64,000 bases of DNA from positions 62,001 to 126,000 of the forward strand of contig NZ_FNCT01000005.1 in assembly GCF_900100495.1 (NCBI RefSeq), written 5' to 3'. The notes under the pieces were generated by a model, which saw only the letters and a list, made by a program, of their open reading frames with translations, made no database searches and was not told the origin of the DNA. The stretch is from Pseudomonas benzenivorans. GTDB lineage: Bacteria > Pseudomonadota > Gammaproteobacteria > Pseudomonadales > Pseudomonadaceae. The translations under genes and the position numbers were made by a program. Shown here piece after piece: positions 50,246 to 58,671 of the stretch (within the stretch, counting starts at the first letter, position 1; each line of letters starts with the position of its first letter).

Positions 50246-51149
50246 ACTGCAGCGATCCATCTACGTCGATCGGTTCCGTTTGGCGTTCCATACCCAGAAG
50301 GGTACCGCTTTTCAGGACTGGTTCGTGCGTCTGGCGGGCTACGCCTTCGGCCCCGATTTCGAGGAGGTTCGCCCCTATGGTCTTTATGGGGATCTGAAAT
50401 GCGATGGACTTCGGATTAGCACGGGCTCGGTGTTCCAGTGCTATGCGCCTGAGGCGATGAAGGAAACCGAGCTTATCGCGAAGATCAATGAGGATTTCCA
50501 TGGCGCCCGCGTGCATTGGGCCGACAACATGCAGGAATGGGTGCTCGTCCACAATGATGGCCGTGGCCTGCCGCCTAACGCCGTTCAGCATCTCGATGGC
50601 CTTCGCAATGCCTACGCGCCGCTCAAGATCGCGACTTGGTCCGAGCCAGAACTGCTCACGCTCGCCATGGGCCTTGATCTGTCTGCCCTTCAGGCCCTCT
50701 TTGGCCCCGCCGCCTCAATCGCCATTGTGGACCGGCTTGTCATGTCTGATCTGGTGCCAATTATCGAGGCGCTTCAACGGCAGGAACCTAATCCGGGTGA
50801 TCCACCCCTGACACCGCCCTCGTCAGAGAAGCTGGAGAAGAATGCGCTCTCGGATGAGTCCGGTCTCTTTCTGCGAATTGGTCGTCGCAAATCTGCTCTC
50901 GCCGATGCCTTCTTCCGCAAGAGCCCGCGCCCCGATCTCGGTGAGCGCATCGCCGAAGCCTTCCGTCTGCGTTATGCGGAGTTGAAGGCGCTCGACCTGC
51001 CGGCCGACACGATCTTCAGGCATCTTCAGGACTATGCCGGATTCAATGGCGAGCCCAAGCGTCAGGGCGCAGCTCTAGCGGTTCTCGCCTATTTCTTCGA
51101 TAGCTGCGACATCTTCGAAGACCCGATTGCTTCCGTGGAGGCGTCATGA
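50211..51149 (+). CDS. ABC-3C system effector protein (nuclease-like N-terminus)
   Basis: A 312-residue protein of the ABC-three-component class. The N-terminal part has FQDWFVRLAGYAFGPDFEEV, then GDLKCDG and VFQCYAP, a pattern I associate with the restriction-endonuclease-like effector domain of ABC-3C proteins. The C-terminal half is the helical common ABC-3C domain (around FRLRYAELKALDLPADTIFRHL). The ATG at 50211 has GGAG six bases upstream; ATG at 50238 (MDELQR) is an alternative. The following two genes overlap by 4 bp each, giving the canonical effector, middle component, ATPase order. Confidence 0.82.
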   Translation: MTNRRQGGAMDELQRSIYVDRFRLAFHTQKGTAFQDWFVRLAGYAFGPDFEEVRPYGLYGDLKCDGLRISTGSVFQCYAPEAMKETELIAKINEDFHGARVHWADNMQEWVLVHNDGRGLPPNAVQHLDGLRNAYAPLKIATWSEPELLTLAMGLDLSALQALFGPAASIAIVDRLVMSDLVPIIEALQRQEPNPGDPPLTPPSSEKLEKNALSDESGLFLRIGRRKSALADAFFRKSPRPDLGERIAEAFRLRYAELKALDLPADTIFRHLQDYAGFNGEPKRQGAALAVLAYFFDSCDIFEDPIASVEAS

Positions 51150-51391
51150 TTCTGCCGACGAAGCATGTTCGTTCCGACCGCGCACTCATTGGCGTCGGTG
51201 CAGAAGTCCTCGACATCCTTAAGCGGCCGCTGACTATGTCGCGGCTATGGGACGAGGTGCGTGGCCGTCGCTCCCTGCACGCGCCCAATGCCCCAATTGA
51301 TTACCAGTGGTTCGTCCTGTCGCTGGACCTGCTCTACATGATCGGCGCGCTTGAGTTCGATCGCGGCTTGGTGCGGAGGACTCGGCCATGA
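51146..51391 (+). CDS. ABC-3C system middle component
   Basis: An 81-residue protein beginning MILPTKHVRSDRALIGVGAEVL. It has a winged-helix-like core (LTMSRLWDEVR, then IDYQWFVLSLDLLYMIGALEFD). This is the small connector of ABC-3C systems (I believe the middle component 6 type). It overlaps both neighbours by 4 bp. It probably bridges the effector and the ATPase. Confidence 0.85.
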   Translation: MILPTKHVRSDRALIGVGAEVLDILKRPLTMSRLWDEVRGRRSLHAPNAPIDYQWFVLSLDLLYMIGALEFDRGLVRRTRP

Positions 51392-53151
51392 TCCGACGCT
51401 TTGGAAGCGATCTCGCTTCCTTCAAGGCGCTGAACTTAAAGCCCGGCTTGAACGTCCTGCTCGCCGACAAGAGCGAAGGTGCGAACGACCGACAGTCGAG
51501 AAACGGTGCAGGTAAGACCAGCTTTATCGAACTGGTGCATTTCCTGTTCGGAGCCGATGTGCGCAAGGAGAACATTTTCCGCTCGGAGGCGCTGGCACCT
51601 TGGACCTTCGACGTCACCGTCGACATCGCCGGCGAGACCGTATCGGCCGCCCGCAGTGGCACCAAGCCTAGCCGCATCCTCGTCAACGGGGCTGTGGAAT
51701 CGTGGCCGATCGCGCCGCAATTTGATCAGCGCGCCGGATTGTTCGAGCTATCCAACGAAAATTGGAAGGCCAATCTCGGGCATCTCTGGTTTGGCTTGCC
51801 CATCTCGGCCGGCGATGAGGTCGAGCGCTTCCAGCCGTCGTTCCGTTCGCTCTTCTCCTACTTTGTCAGGCGGCAAAATGGCGGCGGTTTCCAGCAGCCG
51901 ATGCAGCATTCGACGATGCAGCAAAGCTGGGACCAGCAGGTCTCGATCTGCTATTTGCTCGGTCTCGATTGGAGCATTCCTGGCCGGTTCCAGGAACTGA
52001 GGGCGCAGGAAAAGGTCGCGCAGGAATTACGGAAGGCTGCCCGCAGCGGCGACCTCGGCCGCTTCTTCGGTAAGGCCGCCGATCTTCGGACACGGCTAAC
52101 TATCGCCGAGGCCCACGCCAAACGACTCCGCAGCCAGCTCGAAACGTTTGAGGTTGTGCCTGAATACAAGGCACTTGAGCAGGAAGCCAATGAGATCACG
52201 CGCGAGATCGACAGCCTGAACGTAGAGAACGTGATCGATGGCAATCTCCTGCAACAGCTTCGAGCATCGTTGGCCGACGAAGACGCGCCGGATCTGGGTG
52301 ATGTAACGAAGCTCTATGCCGAAGCCGGTGTCGTCCTGCCCGATATGGTACGGCGGCGTTTTGATGAGGTCGAACTCTTCCATCGGGCCATCATCGAAAA
52401 CCGGCGCGCGCATTTGAATGCCGAGATCGCCTCGGCAGAGGCACGGGTTGTCGAGCGGGATCAGAGGATCTCCGAGCGCGACCGTCGGCGCCGGCAGATC
52501 ATGGGAGTCCTGCGCTCCGGCGGGGCACTTGAGCATTATGTGTCCTTGCGTGAGGAAGCCGGAAGGGCCGAGGCCGAGGTCGAAGGATTGCGCCAACGGC
52601 TTGAAACCGCCGAGCGGATAGAAAGCACAAAGGCCGAACTCGATATCAAGCGAGCCAATCTGACCAAGGCGCTCCGCGACGACATCCATGAACGTAGCGA
52701 CATCACCCGCGAAGCGATCCTTGCGTTTGAGTCGCTATCGGAATCCCTGTACGAAAAGGCCGGTAGCCTGACGATTTCCGAAACTGGAGGTGGTCCGCAA
52801 TTCGAGGTCCATATCGATGGACAGCGAAGCAAGGGCATCACCAACATGCAGATTTTCTGCTTCGATCTCATGTTGACTGAGATCAGTTTGAAGAATGGGC
52901 GCGGCCCCGGCTTCCTGATTCACGACAGTCATCTGTTCGACGGCGTCGATGAGCGTCAGATCGCAAAGGCATTGCAACTTGGTGCTGAACGGGCGGAGGC
53001 GGCTGGTTTTCAATACATCGTCACGATGAACTCGGACGTGCTGCCACGTGAGGGGTTCAAGCCGGGCTTCGATATTCGCGCTCATGTCATGGACACGAAG
53101 CTGACTGATGCGACCGATACTGGAGGGTTGTTTGGTTTGCGCTTCGAATAG
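51388..53151 (+). CDS. ABC-3C system ATPase (DUF2326, SMC-like)
   Basis: A 587-residue RecN/SMC-like ATPase. Walker A NGAGKTS has its lysine at residue 43 in a loop introduced by RNG. A long coiled-coil region spans about residues 200-430 (VVERDQRISERDRRRRQI, RAEAEVEGLRQRLETAE). The Walker B region is GFLIHDSHLFDGVDERQ. DUF2326 is at the C-terminus. It would sense a DNA or RNA feature of an invader and release the effector. The island's terminal genes are less GC-rich than the ICE backbone. Confidence 0.88.
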   Translation: MIRRFGSDLASFKALNLKPGLNVLLADKSEGANDRQSRNGAGKTSFIELVHFLFGADVRKENIFRSEALAPWTFDVTVDIAGETVSAARSGTKPSRILVNGAVESWPIAPQFDQRAGLFELSNENWKANLGHLWFGLPISAGDEVERFQPSFRSLFSYFVRRQNGGGFQQPMQHSTMQQSWDQQVSICYLLGLDWSIPGRFQELRAQEKVAQELRKAARSGDLGRFFGKAADLRTRLTIAEAHAKRLRSQLETFEVVPEYKALEQEANEITREIDSLNVENVIDGNLLQQLRASLADEDAPDLGDVTKLYAEAGVVLPDMVRRRFDEVELFHRAIIENRRAHLNAEIASAEARVVERDQRISERDRRRRQIMGVLRSGGALEHYVSLREEAGRAEAEVEGLRQRLETAERIESTKAELDIKRANLTKALRDDIHERSDITREAILAFESLSESLYEKAGSLTISETGGGPQFEVHIDGQRSKGITNMQIFCFDLMLTEISLKNGRGPGFLIHDSHLFDGVDERQIAKALQLGAERAEAAGFQYIVTMNSDVLPREGFKPGFDIRAHVMDTKLTDATDTGGLFGLRFE

Positions 53152-53187
53152 CGTCCGCCATGCAGCCAAATATACTAAGATTAAAAA

Positions 53188-55716
53188 ATGACAAAGTTCC
53201 CAAGAGCCTTTCTATCTCACGGACATGTTGACAAACATATAGTGAGAGAAGTTGCGCGCAATCTCGGGCGCGCAGCCGTCATTTACGACGAGTTCGAGTT
53301 TTCGGTTGGCGATGAATTCCGTGATGCCATCATCAAAGGCATCGATCGATCAGATGTATTTATTCTGTTTGCAAGCCGGGCCTCGCTCCAACGAGATTGG
53401 GTTAAATTAGAAATAGAACTCGCTTCCGAAGCGCTCATCAAGAATGCACTCAGTAAGGTGACAACCTATATCGTTGATCAGGAGCTAACCCACGACGACC
53501 TTCCTGAATGGATGCGGGCAACGCTCATCAGGAAAGAGGCATCGCCGGGTCTGATCGCCACCGACATCCGGCGTATCATCAGTCAACGTCTTGGAGAGCG
53601 CATTCCGAGATACTTTGTCGGACGTAGGGCTGAGATCGAGCAATCGCTCGAAACCATATCAGGCTTCACAGATCCCAATTTCCGCCCGCCTCTAATCGTT
53701 TACGGCCTAAAGGGTATCGGCAGACGCTCGCTTGTCCAAGCGATTGCACGCGACAACCTATCCTTTGCCTCAATATTGCCAATTAACCTCCACGCGGGCG
53801 ATCTCTTGCCTGAGACATCGATCCGCGTCGCCGAAGCGATTTCACCAGGGGGTATCTCCGACTTGGTGGCTTTTCTGAAGCAGCAAGAGCAAAAAGCGAA
53901 GGAGAACTTGGTCGACGAGATAACCTCTCTGTTGCGTCAGGCCTGCCAAGCGGGGACGTTGCCGATATTTGTCGACGAAGGCGCCCTAGCCGCCGAGAAT
54001 GGCGTGATGAGACCCGAGTTCGATGCGCTGTACAACGCGATTTCGTCTGATCGGGATACTGACGCCATGATCGTTTCAAGCAGGAGGCTGTATCGACCTG
54101 CCGAAAACCCGTGCCCGTCCGTGCGCGTCCCCGAACTTGATCAAACATCAACGCAGAATCTGTTGCGTATCGCCGGACGCGACGTCGGCTTGGTATTCGA
54201 TCGAACCGCGCTTACGGCAATCGCAACCTACGCTCGTGGCTATCCTCCCGCTGTACGATTTATTCTTGATGAGGCTCGGCTTCGCGGAATCTCGCAAGTC
54301 GTAACTGATCAACGTGCATTGGTGAATTTTAATGCCGAACAGTTTCTCCGGCACTTAAGGGAGAACAGATCGCTAACACCGAGCATGCAGACGATCCTGC
54401 AGATCCTATCAAGCTTCAGCCCTCTCCCACTTCAGGTCATTGTGGCGTACTGCGCGCAAACGTCACACGATACAAGCGATGATCTGAACTTCTTACTTGA
54501 CCTCGCGTTTGTTATGCCTGCCGGAATGCACTATCGCATCTCAGAGCCCATCCGTGATGCAGCATACAGAGCATTTGGCGGACTTCGCGTCGATACCAGG
54601 AAAGTGGCCGAGCTTCTTGAAGCGTACCTGGCAGATGAGCCTGACGATGACGCACGACTTGATCTCGGGCAAACGATTTTCCGAGCCAACCTCCTTGCAG
54701 GAAGCCAGGCTGACTCTCGATTCGCGATTGGATTTGCCGCAGATCTGATCAACGTAGCAACTAGGAGCTATCACGATCAAGACTACGACCTCGCTATCAA
54801 GTACGGTTCGTCTGCCTTGGACGTGCGGCCCGATAGCGTTGATGTACGACGCTATGTCGCGCAAGCTCTCATTCGGAAAGAGCGATATGATGAAGCAGAG
54901 CAGCATATCAGCGAGCTGCTTCGCCTCGGTGAACTTAAGGAGGCGTACTACGTGCGGGGCTTCGCCGCGCGACGGAAGCGAGAGTATCCTGAAGCGATCG
55001 AGGCTTACAAGAAGAGTCTCGCCAATGGCCGCCGAGGCGTCGCCATCCACCGGGAACTGGCAAGCTGCTTTTTTGAAACGGGGGATCTTCCAGCCGCCGA
55101 AGAGTATATTCGTCAGGCCGAGCAGCAGTCTCCGCATAACCCATATGTAGTTGATTTGAAATGCACGATTGCGCTTAGGCTTGGCGATCTCCCTACTGCT
55201 GAGCGCGCCCTTGAGATCCTTGACCGCATTGATTCAAGTGGATTCGCTGAGCATCGCCGCTCCACCTTCGAACAAGCAAACGGGAGCCCTGAGGATGCAC
55301 TACGCTTCGCCCGTATCGCTGACCAAAAGATAGCCCACCCTCCCTTTGAGGTTCTCGCCAATTTAGCGAACTGCGAGATCGAGGCAGGAGAGTGCGAAGG
55401 CGCTTTGACCACGCTCGGGCGACTTCAGAAACGATTTGGTGCCATCAACCACGACGCTCAGGTTGGGCTACGGTGCAAATACGAAATCCGATTTGGTGAG
55501 GTCGAAGCCGCTGAAGGACTCTGGAGTCGGCTTCGCGACACAAGTACGCCCGTTCACCGAGGCCTTCGTCTGGCGATACTGAACCGCAAGCAAGCGCAGA
55601 GTGGACTGACGGTCGAAGAAGACGCCGAACGAACTCAGCTGATCGAGTATCAATCGACGGCAGAGCTTGAGCGTAACATGCGGTTAATCGGCTCAATGAT
55701 GTCTCAATCTGAATAA
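53188..55716 (+). CDS. TIR-STAND-TPR protein with a degenerate P-loop
   Basis: An 842-residue multidomain protein. TIR domain (1-135): PRAFLSHGHVDK, IYDEFEFSVGDEF and the catalytic-type Glu75 in W71-V-K-L-E. NTPase/STAND-like domain (about 145-420) with GLKGIGRRSL in place of the usual GxGGIGKTTL, so the P-loop Lys and Thr are both Arg (179, 180); FVDEGAL may be Walker B. C-terminal TPR-type repeats (about 520-810; ALDVRPDSVDVRRYVAQAL, RRKREYPEAIEAYKKSLA). TIR domains of this class consume NAD+. It has its own start 36 bp after the ABC-3C operon, on the same strand. Confidence 0.85.
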   Translation: MTKFPRAFLSHGHVDKHIVREVARNLGRAAVIYDEFEFSVGDEFRDAIIKGIDRSDVFILFASRASLQRDWVKLEIELASEALIKNALSKVTTYIVDQELTHDDLPEWMRATLIRKEASPGLIATDIRRIISQRLGERIPRYFVGRRAEIEQSLETISGFTDPNFRPPLIVYGLKGIGRRSLVQAIARDNLSFASILPINLHAGDLLPETSIRVAEAISPGGISDLVAFLKQQEQKAKENLVDEITSLLRQACQAGTLPIFVDEGALAAENGVMRPEFDALYNAISSDRDTDAMIVSSRRLYRPAENPCPSVRVPELDQTSTQNLLRIAGRDVGLVFDRTALTAIATYARGYPPAVRFILDEARLRGISQVVTDQRALVNFNAEQFLRHLRENRSLTPSMQTILQILSSFSPLPLQVIVAYCAQTSHDTSDDLNFLLDLAFVMPAGMHYRISEPIRDAAYRAFGGLRVDTRKVAELLEAYLADEPDDDARLDLGQTIFRANLLAGSQADSRFAIGFAADLINVATRSYHDQDYDLAIKYGSSALDVRPDSVDVRRYVAQALIRKERYDEAEQHISELLRLGELKEAYYVRGFAARRKREYPEAIEAYKKSLANGRRGVAIHRELASCFFETGDLPAAEEYIRQAEQQSPHNPYVVDLKCTIALRLGDLPTAERALEILDRIDSSGFAEHRRSTFEQANGSPEDALRFARIADQKIAHPPFEVLANLANCEIEAGECEGALTTLGRLQKRFGAINHDAQVGLRCKYEIRFGEVEAAEGLWSRLRDTSTPVHRGLRLAILNRKQAQSGLTVEEDAERTQLIEYQSTAELERNMRLIGSMMSQSE

Positions 55717-55843
55717 TGGGTTGGCGCTCACGGTCACTCGCGGCGGGTTCATATTGCTTAGAAATCTGCGCCGTGTGCACCTACTATTATTGCCCTGCGG
55801 CAAAGACGGTACGCCGTGAGAACACCAAAGGAACCCTGACAAG

Positions 55844-55868
55844 AAAAGCGGCCCCCGAAGGGGCCGCC
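55844..55868 (-). terminator. Rho-independent terminator of the helicase gene
   Basis: On the minus strand GCGGCCCC-TTCG-GGGGCCGC is a perfect 8-bp stem with a UUCG tetraloop, followed by TTTTCTT. It sits 15 bp after the helicase stop and also separates it from the TIR gene on the other strand. Confidence 0.9.
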
Positions 55869-55882
55869 AAGTCCAGCACCGC

Positions 55883-58165
55883 TCAATGCACCAACTGCCG
55901 GGCCAGTGCCACCTCCACCGAATCGCCGTCCTGATTGAGCACATCCAACCCGGATTCGGGTACGTCTCCCGACGTGCTTTGCGACACCATAATCTTCTTG
56001 GCCATCAGCCCCAGGCAGGTCATCTGCGAGGAGTTGGCGTAGCCCAGGTAGATCACGCGCACCGGCTGCTTCTGGCCGATGCGCCAGGAGCGCCGGGCGG
56101 CCTGCTGCAACGAATACACGTTGTAGCCCGACTGGAGGAACACGATGGTCGGGAACTCCAACAGGTCCAGGCCGGTTTTCACCAGCTCGGGATTGGTGAT
56201 GAGCACGTCGATGCCGCGGTCCAACTGCTCGGCGATCCAATCTTCCCGGCGGGAGGCATCCACGCTCGCGCGCAGTACCGCCACCTTGAGGCCTTCCTGC
56301 TCCAGCAGCACCTTCAAACGCGACGTGGTGTCGCGCGTGCCGGTGTAGACCGAATAGACCAGGGTCTTGCGCCCTTCTGCCTTCTCCTGCTTGCAGATCT
56401 CGATCAGCTCGCGTTCCTTGGGCATCACCTCCAGCTCGTTGAACTGAGCGGGGACGAACGCCAAAGTATTGCGCGTGCGCGGATGCACCACGGTTTCCGA
56501 CCGGAAGCAGCAGTCCGGCCAGGCCAGCAGCACGTTGAGGACCACACCGAGCAGCGTCGTGTCGCGCTTCGCCAGGGCCTGCTTCAGCTCCTGGGTCAGC
56601 CGACCGGCCAGATCGCGGTAGGCCGCGGCCTGCGCCGTGTCCATCGCGACCTCGCGGAACTCCTCGTCGTAGGGCGGCAGCACATTGCCACAGATGTCCT
56701 TCAACTTGAGGAAGACGGTGAACGGCAGGACGCAACGCAGTACGCCCTTCGGACCGAAGCCCGGCGCCTTGACCGTGCGCACCGATACCTTGGTGCCCTT
56801 GGCCGTCTTGTGCGCCGTGCCGGTGCTCTCGGAGTAGATGTCCTTCAAGACACCGTGATCGCGCATGAACGCCATCGCGGCCGAGGTCATGCTGCCGCTC
56901 TTCGTCGGGCGGTAGCCGTCTTCGATCATCCGCCCCGGCAGGGCTCGGAACAGCAGGTGGAACAGGTCGTCGCCGTAACCGCCCATCAGCGTGCCGGTGA
57001 GCAATAGCGTCTTGCGTGCCTTGGCCGCCAACACCCCCATGGCCTGGCCCTGTGCGGAGCCGCCGTTCTTGTACTCGTGTGCCTCGTCGGCGATGAGCAG
57101 GTCGAACGTGCCTTGGGGAAGCTGCCTCTTGATGAACTCGGACGGCTGGTAGCCGCCCTCGCCGAAGCCGAACTCCATGTTGGCCATCGCACGTTCCATG
57201 CGATGGGCTTGCCGGTCCGAGAAGACCAGCTCGCCGTTGCCATCCATCAGGTTGATGAACTCGTGGATGTTGTCCCCGAGCATCGATGCGAGGAAGGCGT
57301 CACCGAACTTCTGCATCAGCTTCTGCGCGGTCACTTCGCCAATGGTTGGAATACGCTTCAGTGCCTTGAGCACGGTCGAGGACTGGTCGCTGGCGGACAG
57401 ACCTCTGGGACGGATCAGCGTCCACAGCGGTGAGGTGCAGTGGCTGCATTTACGGCGGGACTCTTCCGCTTCTAGATCGATGGTGTTGACAGGCTCGCCG
57501 TCCAGGTCGGTGATGACATGCCCGCAAGCCGGGCAGGCCCCCACGTCGCCGTGAGGCGTGCGCCGCCGAACGAAGACAGGCTTCCAGTGGAACCCCATCC
57601 GCATCCGCACGCGGCCCAGGACGAAGAACTCCTGGCCCTGCGCCGGCACGCCCAACTGCTCACGCAGTTTCAGCAGCTTGACCAGCGTGTCCGGGCCGTT
57701 GAGCACCCAGACCTTGGCCCCGGCCACCGTCTCCTGGATTTCGCGCCGCCACTTGTAGACCAAGTGGGGTGGCGAGAGCACCAGGGTGCGGCGGTAGCCT
57801 TCGGCGTTGAGCACGGCGGCGGTGGCAATACCCACCGTCGTCTTGCCGCAGCCCATCTCGCCATTGACGATCGCGGCGCGTTCGCCGCGATCGACCAACA
57901 GCTCGGTGACAGCGTGGACCACATCGGCTTGCGCCGGGAACAGCTTGCGCTTGAGCGCGGCGAGGATCAGTTGCCGATGCACCCGCACCTGGCCGGTGTA
58001 GACCGGAGGATTGGCGCGGTTGAGCGAGTCGAGCAGCTCGTCGCCGAACTCGGACACGAAGTCCTGCAGGCTGAGCGTGAGGGGTGAAGCGGCCGTTTCG
58101 AGCAGGTCGCCCTGCACAGACGCGTCATTAGCGGTAGAGGGAACGGTTTCGAGAACGATGGACAT
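55883..58165 (-). CDS. SNF2/DEAD-type ICE helicase with zinc-ribbon insertion
   Basis: A 760-residue superfamily 2 helicase conserved in this ICE class. Walker A NGEMGCGKTT (Lys108), DEAH box in LIADEAHEY, and motif VI QQAARRSWRIGQ, which is SNF2-like. Between motifs Ia and II is an inserted zinc ribbon: CPACGH about 30 residues before CSHC. The substrate is unknown, presumably DNA during ICE replication or transfer. The ATG at 58165 is chosen; the open frame continues upstream through the leader hairpin. It is the last gene of the maintenance cluster and has a strong terminator. Confidence 0.88.
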   Translation of the reverse strand: MSIVLETVPSTANDASVQGDLLETAASPLTLSLQDFVSEFGDELLDSLNRANPPVYTGQVRVHRQLILAALKRKLFPAQADVVHAVTELLVDRGERAAIVNGEMGCGKTTVGIATAAVLNAEGYRRTLVLSPPHLVYKWRREIQETVAGAKVWVLNGPDTLVKLLKLREQLGVPAQGQEFFVLGRVRMRMGFHWKPVFVRRRTPHGDVGACPACGHVITDLDGEPVNTIDLEAEESRRKCSHCTSPLWTLIRPRGLSASDQSSTVLKALKRIPTIGEVTAQKLMQKFGDAFLASMLGDNIHEFINLMDGNGELVFSDRQAHRMERAMANMEFGFGEGGYQPSEFIKRQLPQGTFDLLIADEAHEYKNGGSAQGQAMGVLAAKARKTLLLTGTLMGGYGDDLFHLLFRALPGRMIEDGYRPTKSGSMTSAAMAFMRDHGVLKDIYSESTGTAHKTAKGTKVSVRTVKAPGFGPKGVLRCVLPFTVFLKLKDICGNVLPPYDEEFREVAMDTAQAAAYRDLAGRLTQELKQALAKRDTTLLGVVLNVLLAWPDCCFRSETVVHPRTRNTLAFVPAQFNELEVMPKERELIEICKQEKAEGRKTLVYSVYTGTRDTTSRLKVLLEQEGLKVAVLRASVDASRREDWIAEQLDRGIDVLITNPELVKTGLDLLEFPTIVFLQSGYNVYSLQQAARRSWRIGQKQPVRVIYLGYANSSQMTCLGLMAKKIMVSQSTSGDVPESGLDVLNQDGDSVEVALARQLVH

Positions 58166-58184
58166 GGTGATGCTCCAAAAAAAT

Positions 58185-58222
58185 GGGGCATGCACCTCCC
58201 CCACGGGGCGGTGACATGCCCC
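58185..58222 (-). promoter_or_regulatory. Leader hairpin upstream of the helicase gene
   Basis: Outer stem GGGGCATG/CATGCCCC (8 bp, perfect) encloses an inner stem with CACC/GGTG and CCCC/GGGG. It ends 19 nt before the start codon. A T-run (A on the plus strand) separates it from the ribosome site. Confidence 0.65.
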
Positions 58223-58264
58223 TGGGTGGGAAGAAAGAAGCGGCACGAGGCTGCTGGATGCGGA

Positions 58265-58570
58265 TCAGTATTCGCTGGGCAACAGCAGCGTGGTGACGCT
58301 GCGATCCCATTCGGTGATGATCCAGAGCTTCAGGTCGCGCGTGACCTGGTAGGACGAGAACAGACGATCCTCACCGGACTTCAGTGCGGCGTCGTTCAAT
58401 CGCCGATCGCTGTCGCTCAGATCGCCCCATTCGCCATGAAGATGGCGGCGCAGGTACGGCGTGGGGTTGAGCCGACCCTGTCGGACCAGCTCGTCGACGC
58501 CGGCGGTCATGACCACCTGCCCGGGCGAAAAGCGTGCTTGTGACGCGAGGTTGAGGACTGCGAGTGCCAT
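58265..58570 (-). CDS. Small ICE protein of unknown function
   Basis: A 101-residue protein, MALAVLNLASQARFSPGQVVMTAGVDEL..., with a zone DLSDSDRRLNDAALKSGEDRLFSSYQV that occurs in proteins of this cluster type. The C-terminal half (LKLWIITEWDRSVTTLLLP) is beta-rich and looks like a small plasmid-related DUF with a metabolic or regulatory role unknown to me. ATG at 58570 with AAGGAG upstream. Confidence 0.7.
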   Translation of the reverse strand: MALAVLNLASQARFSPGQVVMTAGVDELVRQGRLNPTPYLRRHLHGEWGDLSDSDRRLNDAALKSGEDRLFSSYQVTRDLKLWIITEWDRSVTTLLLPSEY

Positions 58571-58593
58571 GGTGGTATCTCCTTCTGGAAGAA

Positions 58594-58628
58594 GGGGCCA
58601 CGGCACCCCATCGGGGCAACGTGACCCC
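58594..58628 (-). promoter_or_regulatory. Leader hairpin upstream of the 101-residue protein gene
   Basis: GGGGCCAC (58594-58601) pairs with GTGACCCC (58621-58628; one G-U pair in RNA) around an inner CCCC-ATC-GGGG stem. It ends 23 nt before the start codon. Confidence 0.6.
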
Positions 58629-58671
58629 GGTGGGTGGATGAAAGCGACGGCGAACCGTCAGGGAACAGCGA

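Noticed and set aside
49880..51149. XRE gene and its overlapping neighbour as a HigBA-type toxin-antitoxin pair
   Set aside because: The neighbour is 312 residues with ABC-3C features and is coupled to two further ABC-3C genes, so the XRE protein is better read as a regulator of that operon.
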